Shown here: positions 1-5,618 of the stretch, piece after piece | Layout of the letters: the number at the start of each line of letters is the position of its first letter | How positions within the stretch are numbered: position 1 is the stretch's first letter | Source of the DNA: an uncultured Clostridia bacterium | GTDB taxonomy: Bacteria > Bacillota > Clostridia > Peptostreptococcales > Anaerovoracaceae | DNA: 7,992 nucleotides | Direction of reading: 5' to 3' | Assembly (NCBI GenBank): GCA_937928455.1 | Contig: CALFUG010000111.1 | Span: forward strand, 1 to 7,992 | Position numbers and translations under genes: made by a program | The notes under the pieces: model-generated | Database searches by the model: none | What the model was told of the DNA's origin: nothing | What the model saw: only the letters and a program-made list of their open reading frames with translations

Positions 1-2
1 AA

Positions 3-746
3 GACACCTTGGTTCTTCGAGATCAGGTAAATCAGCTGGAACAAGAAAAAGAACATCTTGAGGCCCTTCCCCAGCAACGGGATTTGGCCAAGGATAGATA
101 CTTTGAAGCGGCGGCTAAACTGGAGCAACAGGTAGTCGACGGCACCAGCCCCTACAGGGTGGCTTACCTGACTTTTGATGATGGACCCTTTCAACTCACC
201 TATGAATATTTGCGGGTGCTAAAAGAAGAAGATGTTCTGGCCACCTTTTTCGTGCTGGGTAAGCCGGATTATCTGGATGTATATGAAGCCATCTTAGCCG
301 AAGGCCATACCATGGGGAATCACAGCTATAGCCACCGGATTCGTAACGGCCTTTACGACAGTACCCAAAGCTTCATTGCCGATGTAAATAGGTTGGATGC
401 TTTCTTGTGGGATAACTTCCAGTTTCAGCCGGAAGTTTTTCGGTTTCCTGGTGGCATTCGATCCGCTGGTGGAATCAAAGAGGAGTGCGTAGAGGCACTC
501 CATGAAGCGGGATATGGGTATGTGGATTGGAACGCTTTGACCCGGGATGCGGAAATCCGGGGATTAACCTTGGAGGAAGCCTATAATTATGTAATGCCTC
601 TTGCCACCTCCAAAGACTTTGCCGTACTATTAATGCACGATTTTAACTCCGCCTCTCTAGGGGCTTTGCCCACCATCATTCAGCATTTGCGGGAACAAAA
701 CTACGTTTTGCTTCCCCTTTTCCGGGATAGCCTGGTGATGAAATAG
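3..746 (+). CDS. Polysaccharide deacetylase (NodB domain) with N-terminal coiled coil, 5' partial
   Basis: Probable metal-dependent carbohydrate esterase 4 enzyme that removes acetyl groups from N-acetylated sugars of peptidoglycan or another surface glycan outside the membrane. The reading frame is open to the left edge, so the true start lies upstream; 247 residues are visible. The first ~45 visible residues are rich in Glu, Gln, Leu and Lys and look like a coiled coil, which would separate the enzyme from an anchor or signal lying outside the window. The NodB motifs follow in order: TFDDGP (171-188, catalytic and metal Asp), the metal-binding HSYSH (321-335), FRFPGG, DWN, and LLMHD near the end. 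All expected catalytic positions appear intact. It stops with TAG and converges on the transglycosylase gene 18 bases further on, which suggests a shared envelope theme. Family call is firm; the glycan substrate is unknown. Confidence 0.9.
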   Translation, partial: DTLVLRDQVNQLEQEKEHLEALPQQRDLAKDRYFEAAAKLEQQVVDGTSPYRVAYLTFDDGPFQLTYEYLRVLKEEDVLATFFVLGKPDYLDVYEAILAEGHTMGNHSYSHRIRNGLYDSTQSFIADVNRLDAFLWDNFQFQPEVFRFPGGIRSAGGIKEECVEALHEAGYGYVDWNALTRDAEIRGLTLEEAYNYVMPLATSKDFAVLLMHDFNSASLGALPTIIQHLREQNYVLLPLFRDSLVMK

Positions 747-764
747 TCGCACCCTCAATCTTGT

Positions 765-1892
765 TTATACAAATCCGTTCCGCTTCAGATAAGACCTTAA
801 ATTATCGTGAGCCCACATAATGGTATTGGCATAGGTGGGTTCATACCCGCCTAGGTTCTCCTTGGGGATTCCCATTTGATATGCAGAAAGGGCCCGAATG
901 CGGTCTCCCTTGTATCCATCCATCAACCCGGCAAAATAGCTGGCACCAAAGTCTATATTCTTCTTGGGATTTAACAAGTCTTCCTTGGATAGACCGTAGC
1001 CGACTCCCGTCTTTTCCATAATTTGCATCATGCCCACCGCACCGGCTTTACTGACCACATCCTTACGAAACCTGGATTCACACTGGGATATGGCCATAAT
1101 CCATTCCACTTCCACACCGCTTTCCCGAGCGGCATTTAAAAAGTAGAACACATACTCCTGGGATACCGACGGTCTTATGTTGGGGTTCCGAGACCGAATA
1201 TATTCCGCCAACCCTTTGTTATACAGGGACTCTTTTTCGCTCCAAAGAGACTCCGCTGTCACATCCGGGTATGTACTGATACAAAGACCATAATAGGGGT
1301 CCGCGAACAAATCCCATCCGAAATCCGGCTGCTGGGCCAAAGCTCTTACGGGCAAATAGAATACCCCGTCTTCCCCTTGCAGAATGGGATAACCGGATAG
1401 ATCCAATTGCTTTAACCCCTCTTCTTCAAAATCAGCGGCTCTTCCTTCCGGATGACCATTTACCAATACCCGCCCCTCTTCTTCGGCTATCTCCGAGGTG
1501 ACATACACCTTTACATCGTAGCGGATTTCCACCACCGGGTTGTCTCCTTCATTCTTCACCACCTGCTCCGCCAACTGAGGTTGTGTGGGGTCTATCTTGG
1601 CCAGGAGAATGGCATGGTTCTCTTCATGGTATAAGTAAGAAAATCCCATAATCTGCCCCAACGCCTTGGTAACCGGCAAATAGGCGGAATCCAAATACAG
1701 GAAAAACGGGTTGGTGAGGTGGTAATTCACAACCTTATTTCCATTGATATTAATATCTCGAACATAAAATCTCGTGTCTTCCGCCATTCGGCTTTTCATG
1801 GGCTCGATGGTATGCAGCGTGGTCATCAATCCCACCAGGATGGCCAAAAGCACCAGTATAATGCGAATCGTCGCAATGCCTACTTTTTTCAT
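765..1892 (-). CDS. Membrane-anchored SLT-family lytic transglycosylase with copper-amine-oxidase-N-like repeats
   Basis: Predicted murein lytic transglycosylase (375 aa) that cleaves the MurNAc-GlcNAc bond and forms 1,6-anhydromuramyl ends. Residues 5-27 are one hydrophobic segment, acting as an uncleaved anchor or a signal peptide. Residues ~45-98 and ~125-215 resemble two copper-amine-oxidase N-terminal repeats (for example YLPVRALAQQPDFGWD), which are wall or substrate-binding modules in Clostridia, not oxidases. The SLT domain fills the C-terminal ~120 residues: ISQCESRF carries the likely catalytic Glu272, followed by AGAVGMMQIM. The usual AYNAG motif reads AYQMG here. The start at 1892 (ATG) is chosen because it opens with MKK plus the hydrophobic stretch and has GGAGAG (1905-1910) upstream, with a longish 12-base spacing. 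The frame stays open to 2165, but that extension would run into the divergent transporter. The gene ends 18 bases from the converging deacetylase. Confidence 0.88.
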   Translation of the reverse strand: MKKVGIATIRIILVLLAILVGLMTTLHTIEPMKSRMAEDTRFYVRDININGNKVVNYHLTNPFFLYLDSAYLPVTKALGQIMGFSYLYHEENHAILLAKIDPTQPQLAEQVVKNEGDNPVVEIRYDVKVYVTSEIAEEEGRVLVNGHPEGRAADFEEEGLKQLDLSGYPILQGEDGVFYLPVRALAQQPDFGWDLFADPYYGLCISTYPDVTAESLWSEKESLYNKGLAEYIRSRNPNIRPSVSQEYVFYFLNAARESGVEVEWIMAISQCESRFRKDVVSKAGAVGMMQIMEKTGVGYGLSKEDLLNPKKNIDFGASYFAGLMDGYKGDRIRALSAYQMGIPKENLGGYEPTYANTIMWAHDNLRSYLKRNGFV

Positions 1893-1958
1893 TTTGTTAT
1901 GGGTCTCTCCATGTTGGTTAATTTGATTTAACAATCGAACTTTGGATAAAGCTTCTAT

Positions 1959-1987
1959 ATTATACAAAAACCCCTTCAAAAAGTACA
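1959..1987 (-). promoter_or_regulatory. Candidate sigma-A promoter of the transglycosylase gene
   Basis: On the minus strand a perfect TATAAT lies at 1959-1964. A weak -35, TGTACT (1982-1987, three of six consensus bases), stands 17 bases upstream. Transcription would begin near 1952, giving a leader of about 60 bases before the ATG at 1892. The -35 lies inside an inverted repeat (1972-1996). The call rests on the -10 box, the spacing and the position before a gene start. Confidence 0.5.
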
Positions 1988-1996
1988 GTCGAAGGG
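1972..1996. repeat. Inverted repeat in the divergent promoter region, possible operator
   Basis: CCCTTC (1972-1977) and GAAGGG (1991-1996) form six-base inverted arms around a 13-base spacer. The repeat covers the -35 of the leftward promoter and ends about 11 bases before the -35 of the rightward promoter, a typical place for a regulator of one or both genes. No regulator gene is next to it. Six-base arms can occur by chance, so this is only a candidate. Confidence 0.3.
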
Positions 1997-2007
1997 ACAT
2001 TTGCCGC

Positions 2008-2036
2008 TTTCCAAAACCACTTCCCGGTGCTATAAT
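2008..2036 (+). promoter_or_regulatory. Promoter of the MFS gene, placed for a leaderless transcript
   Basis: TTTCCA (2008-2013, four of six -35 bases) and a perfect TATAAT (2031-2036) are exactly 17 bases apart. The -10 ends seven bases before the ATG at 2044, so initiation is predicted at about 2043-2044, on or next to the first base of the start codon. No Shine-Dalgarno sequence is present in the 30 bases before the ATG, which agrees with leaderless translation. Confidence 0.6.
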
Positions 2037-2043
2037 CACATCT

Positions 2044-3270
2044 ATGAGTAATCTGGAAGGAACGGTCACCATCGGGAATCGGGAGATTCCCAAAGACTTT
2101 TTGGTCTTTCTCATCATCAGCATTCTTATGGGCATCGTCGGAGCGGTAGAATCCACCTCTCTCAATAATCGTCTCTATGAAGATTTGGATTTCACCGTCA
2201 TGCAACGTTCCATGCTGGAAACCCCCCGGGAATTGCCCGGGCTTTTTAGCGTGGTACTCATTGGTATAATGAATTCCCTGGGTGACATCCGCATCGCTGC
2301 CGTAGCCAATTTGGTGGGAGGCATTGGGCTATTATTCTTCGGAATGGTGCCCAACCAGTTTTCTCTGGTATTGGTTACCCTGGTAATCTACTCCACCGGA
2401 CAACATCTATATATGCCACTGACCAATACCATCGCCATGACTTTTGCCACCGGCGGCAATTACGGGCAACGGCTGGGACAAGTGCAAAGTCTGGGCAGCC
2501 TGTCCATTATCGTTTCGGCGGCTGTACTATATCTGCTGTATCGCCTTTTCGACGTTTCCTATCAAATGGTCTTCACCCTAGCGGGTTTTGCCATGATTGG
2601 GGCCGGAATCCTGTTCTTTGTTCTGGATAAAGGTGGTACCCGAGGCAAGACCATTTCCAGAACCAAATTCATCATCCGCAAGGAATTTAAATTGTACTAC
2701 ACCCTGGCCATTGTTAACGGAGCCCGGAAGCAAATCACCATTACCTTTGTCCCCTGGCTTCTCATCGACACCTTTGAACAGCCGGTCACCACCATCACGG
2801 CGCTGTTCTTTGTGGTTTGCCTTCTCAACATCTTCTTCAAACCTTGGTTCGGAAGACTCATCGACCTAAGAGGAGAGCGGTATGCCCTGAAGCTAGAAGC
2901 TATGGTGATGTTTGTGGCTTGTTTGGGATTTGCCTTTTCCAAGACCTTACTTCCTCCCGCCATGGCCCTGGGCCTGGTATATTTCTGCTACGTGATTGAT
3001 AAGCTAATGGAATCCGCTTCCATGGCCAGAGCCACTTATGTAAAGAAAATGTCCACGGAACCTTCCGATGTGGGCCGCACCTTGGCCACCGGTCAAAGTA
3101 TGGACCATATCGTTTCCATGTTGATTCCCCTATTTGCCGGCTATGTTTGGTATGCCAACGGAGCCAGTGGATACATCTACGTATTCCTGGGCGCCCTGGT
3201 GATTTCATGGGTTAACTTCTATATCGCAGGGAAACTGCCGAAAGTGAACATTGCGAAAACCTTTTCATAA
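2044..3270 (+). CDS. Major facilitator superfamily transporter, substrate unknown
   Basis: A 408-residue polytopic inner-membrane protein of the usual size for a 12-helix MFS carrier. Hydrophobic segments begin at about residue 18 (FLVFLIISILMGIVGAV) and recur to the C-terminus, with a charged, more polar loop near residues 195-220 (KGGTRGKTISRTKF) that fits the central loop between the two halves. After it, FGRLIDLRGERY resembles the MFS loop motif GxxxDRxGRR in the second half. The start at 2044 is preferred over the in-frame TTG at 1942: the translation between them is hydrophilic, it overlaps the opposite promoter, and a TATAAT ends seven bases before 2044. There is no ribosome site, so the message is probably leaderless. 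It ends at a strong hairpin terminator. It is divergent from the transglycosylase gene and shares its intergenic region. Nothing visible identifies the substrate. Confidence 0.85.
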   Translation: MSNLEGTVTIGNREIPKDFLVFLIISILMGIVGAVESTSLNNRLYEDLDFTVMQRSMLETPRELPGLFSVVLIGIMNSLGDIRIAAVANLVGGIGLLFFGMVPNQFSLVLVTLVIYSTGQHLYMPLTNTIAMTFATGGNYGQRLGQVQSLGSLSIIVSAAVLYLLYRLFDVSYQMVFTLAGFAMIGAGILFFVLDKGGTRGKTISRTKFIIRKEFKLYYTLAIVNGARKQITITFVPWLLIDTFEQPVTTITALFFVVCLLNIFFKPWFGRLIDLRGERYALKLEAMVMFVACLGFAFSKTLLPPAMALGLVYFCYVIDKLMESASMARATYVKKMSTEPSDVGRTLATGQSMDHIVSMLIPLFAGYVWYANGASGYIYVFLGALVISWVNFYIAGKLPKVNIAKTFS

Positions 3271-3271
3271 T

Positions 3272-3316
3272 AAAAGTTGGGAGCATCTCTACCAGAGAAA
3301 AACTCCCAACTTTTTT
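3272..3316. terminator. Nested-hairpin intrinsic terminator between converging genes
   Basis: AAAAGTTGGGAG (3272-3283) pairs fully with CTCCCAACTTTT (3303-3314). A second small stem sits inside it: TCTCT-ACC-AGAGA (3286-3298). In the plus direction the run of six T (3311-3316) follows, giving a classical terminator right after the transporter stop. In the minus direction the same stem gives a shorter T run (CTTTT then ATTA), so it probably also ends the dehydrogenase transcript, whose stop codon is at 3368. Confidence 0.9.
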
Positions 3317-3367
3317 ATTTCATTCTTCTTATTTCTCTATTGGCCTTTCAACCTAGGGGACAAACTC

Positions 3368-4216
3368 CTACTTACTGTAATCGTAGAATCCCACACCGGT
3401 TTTTCTTCCCAGCTTGTTGCCACGAACCATCTTTCTCAACAGAGGATGAGCGCGGTATTTGGTATCTCCAAACTCCGTATACAAGGTATCCATAATAGCC
3501 AGACAAACATCCAATCCTACCAGGTCACCCAAGGCCAAGGGGCCCATGGGATGGTTGGCACCCAGCATCATGGCTTGGTCAATGCCTTCGGCATCGGCGA
3601 CACCGTCCGCCAGGATTCCTACCGCTTCATTGATCATGGGGATTAAAATTCGATTCACTACAAATCCGGGAGCTTCTGCCACATCCACCGGTGTTTTGCC
3701 CAAAGCGCGAGTCAACTCCAGAATGGTTTCTCTGGTTTCGTCGGAAGTGGAAAGTCCTCGAACGATTTCTACCAACTTCATCATGGGAACCGGATTAAAG
3801 AAATGCATGCCAATAATCTTGTCGGCTCTTCCCGTTGATGCGGCAATCTCTGTAATGGAAAGTGCCGAAGTATTAGTAGCAATAATGGTTTCCGGTTTGC
3901 ACAATTCATCCAGCTCCTTGAACAATGCCTTCTTGGCTTCCATATCTTCCGTAGCGGCTTCGATGATTAAATCCGCATCCTTCACGATGGCAATATCCGT
4001 TGAACCCTGGATCCTGCTCATCACGGCAGCTTTTTCTTCTTCGGTGATTTTTTCCTTGGCCACCAGCTTGCTCAGATTCTTCTCCACGGTAGCTATTCCA
4101 CCATCCACCGAGGTTTGCCGTCTGGCTCGTAGTACCACTTCATATCCATTTTGCGCCAACACTTGAATGATGCCGGCACCCATGGTTCCTGTACCTAATA
4201 CTCCGATTTTTTTCAT
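3368..4216 (-). CDS. hbd: 3-hydroxybutyryl-CoA dehydrogenase
   Basis: Interconverts acetoacetyl-CoA and (S)-3-hydroxybutyryl-CoA in the cytoplasm, a step of butyrate formation or beta-oxidation. At 282 aa it has the full length of the clostridial enzyme. The N-terminal Rossmann fold opens with VLGTGTMGAG (residues 6-15). The catalytic set is intact: Ser117 in NTSALS, His138 in MHFFNP, Glu150, and Asn188 in APGFVVNR. The C-terminal domain has GANHPMGPLALGDLVGLD and ends in GFYDYSK. The ATG at 4216 follows AAGGAGGG (4226-4233) by 9 bases, a strong site. At the end of strand beta-2 the usual acidic residue is replaced: VVLRARR has Ala31 followed by Arg32 and Arg33, which hints at NADP(H) use. 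It lies 113 bases downstream of pgi on the same strand; no thl, crt, bcd or etf genes are in the window. Family call is very firm; cofactor is inference. Confidence 0.95.
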   Translation of the reverse strand: MKKIGVLGTGTMGAGIIQVLAQNGYEVVLRARRQTSVDGGIATVEKNLSKLVAKEKITEEEKAAVMSRIQGSTDIAIVKDADLIIEAATEDMEAKKALFKELDELCKPETIIATNTSALSITEIAASTGRADKIIGMHFFNPVPMMKLVEIVRGLSTSDETRETILELTRALGKTPVDVAEAPGFVVNRILIPMINEAVGILADGVADAEGIDQAMMLGANHPMGPLALGDLVGLDVCLAIMDTLYTEFGDTKYRAHPLLRKMVRGNKLGRKTGVGFYDYSK

Positions 4217-4278
4217 GTTTTTAGACCCTCCTTATGATTTGAATCTTTATCTCCTGTTATTACTAACACTTTCCTATC

Positions 4279-4297
4279 TCAAACACTTCCGTGTTGA
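4279..4297 (-). other. Small intercistronic hairpin between pgi and hbd
   Basis: Within the 113-base pgi-hbd gap (4217-4329), the minus-strand RNA can fold AACAC-GGAA-GTGTT (4282-4295). Two more pairs form past a bulged base, and the loop is a GNRA-type tetraloop. No T run follows, so it is not a standard terminator. It could be an RNA-stability or processing element, or chance. A TTGAGA (five of six -35 bases) overlaps its downstream side, but no convincing -10 follows at 16-18 bases, so a separate hbd promoter is not established. Confidence 0.3.
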
Positions 4298-4329
4298 AAA
4301 GACCTTTTTTCCTTTAACCCACCTGCCAA

Positions 4330-5607
4330 TTATATCGTACTTCCCTCTTCTTGGAAAGAGTCCCTTTCCAGCTCCTTTTTCATTTCCGCCTTATAGGCTT
4401 CTACTCCCGGCTGGTCGAAAGGGTTCACCCCCATCAGCAGCGCCGTGATGGCACAGCTGGTTTCAAAGAAGTAAAACAGTTGCCCCAACATTCGTTCATT
4501 CATCTTGGGAATCTCTATTTTCACCATGGGTGTCCCCACCTGGCTATGTGCTTTCATGACCCCTTGGATGGCGGCCCGATTGACCCGATTCATGCTCATA
4601 CGGTAAAAGGGACTATTCACATCCGTTACCCACACGTCTCCTTCCGGCTCCTGTAAATCCAAAATGGTTTCAAAGAATAGCGGGGTACCTTCCTGTAGAA
4701 ATTGGCCCATGCTGTGAAGGTCTGCGGTGAAACTGAGAGAAGCAGGATAGAGTCCCTTCCCCTCCTTGCCTTCGCTTTCACCAAACAGCTGCTTCAACCA
4801 CTCCGCAAAGTATTGAAATCGAGGCTCGTAATACTCAAATATTTCGATTCTCTTCCCGGATCCCCAGAGAAGATATCGAAGAATCCCGTAGTCCACCAAC
4901 TCATGGTCCCATCCGGGATCGGAAGCGCACTCATAGGCGCCCTCCAGCAAGGCTCGAATATCCATTCCCGCCACCGCTAATGGCAACAAGCCCACGGCGG
5001 TCAAGACAGAATACCGGCCTCCTATGTCATCCGGTATTTCAAACTGGGTATATCCCAGTTCTTGGCACTCCTGGCAAAGGATTCCCTTGGCAGAATCCGT
5101 CACCGCAAAAATTCGCTTAAAGGCTTCTTTCTCCCCGTACTTCTCTATCATGGCTTCCTTTAGTACGGAGAAAGCAAAGCTGGGCTCCGTGGTGGTGCCG
5201 GATTTTGAAATCACACAAAGACAAGTGTCCTTATGCATGACCTCCTCCAACAGCTTTTCGTGGTAGGTGCCGCTCAAATGAAAGCCGGCGAATCGAATTT
5301 CCGGATACCCTTCCTTGGGGCCCAAAGCTTCCAGGGCTGCGCGAGCCCCCAGATAAGATCCTCCAATCCCGATAACCACAAATAGCTTGCATCGGTTTTG
5401 AATGGCCAAGGCCACCGTTTCCATCCGCTCCACCTCTTCCATAAAGAAAGAGTCTTTCTTCTGTATTTCCAAAGGAAGAGAAACCCATCCGGTATATGGC
5501 AGCTCACCGCTCCATAACCGGGACAGGGCCTGTTCCCCTTCCTCTCTCTTTTTCTCTAAATCTTCTCTGGGAATGCCGCCTTGACTCACGTCAATTGATA
5601 TATCCAT
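4330..5607 (-). CDS. pgi: Glucose-6-phosphate isomerase
   Basis: Interconverts glucose-6-phosphate and fructose-6-phosphate in glycolysis, gluconeogenesis and amino-sugar supply. The 425-aa protein carries the family motifs in order: VIGIGGSYLGAR (78-89), phosphate-binding SKSGTTTE (134-141), GGRYS (196-200), FGESEGK with the likely base Glu277, the His298 region (TADLHSMGQ), and the C-terminal signature NPFDQPGVEAYK (395-406) with Lys406. It is slightly shorter than Bacillus-type enzymes (about 450 aa); the shortfall is at the N-terminus, before the sugar-isomerase fold. The start at 5607 has AGAGAGG (5614-5620) six bases upstream, and that site overlaps the stop codon of the dehydratase gene. 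With 11 bases between the genes, the two are almost certainly one operon and probably translationally coupled. All catalytic positions are present, so it should be active. Confidence 0.96.
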   Translation of the reverse strand: MDISIDVSQGGIPREDLEKKREEGEQALSRLWSGELPYTGWVSLPLEIQKKDSFFMEEVERMETVALAIQNRCKLFVVIGIGGSYLGARAALEALGPKEGYPEIRFAGFHLSGTYHEKLLEEVMHKDTCLCVISKSGTTTEPSFAFSVLKEAMIEKYGEKEAFKRIFAVTDSAKGILCQECQELGYTQFEIPDDIGGRYSVLTAVGLLPLAVAGMDIRALLEGAYECASDPGWDHELVDYGILRYLLWGSGKRIEIFEYYEPRFQYFAEWLKQLFGESEGKEGKGLYPASLSFTADLHSMGQFLQEGTPLFFETILDLQEPEGDVWVTDVNSPFYRMSMNRVNRAAIQGVMKAHSQVGTPMVKIEIPKMNERMLGQLFYFFETSCAITALLMGVNPFDQPGVEAYKAEMKKELERDSFQEEGSTI

Positions 5608-5618
5608 TCTTTTCCTCT

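Noticed and set aside
787..805. GATAA-N9-TTATC inverted repeat as a terminator for the deacetylase
   Set aside because: Only five AT-rich pairs with a nine-base loop, no T run, and it lies inside the transglycosylase coding region.
1942..2043. Earlier in-frame start (TTG at 1942) for the MFS gene
   Set aside because: No ribosome site, a basic, hydrophilic translation unlike the family start, and it overlaps the promoter elements of both genes.
1893..2165. N-terminal extension of the transglycosylase frame to 2165
   Set aside because: The extension runs antisense into the transporter gene and across both promoters, and is followed by a textbook MKK-hydrophobic start at 1892 with a ribosome site.
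3459..4166. Long plus-strand open frame (235 codons) opposite hbd
   Set aside because: Its product is low-complexity Ser/Ala-rich, lacks a ribosome site, and mirrors the codon pattern of the certain hbd gene on the other strand.
4282..4315. Hairpin AACAC-TTCC-GTGTT plus downstream T run as a plus-strand terminator
   Set aside because: The T run is separated from the stem by about 12 bases, and no plus-strand gene ends here.
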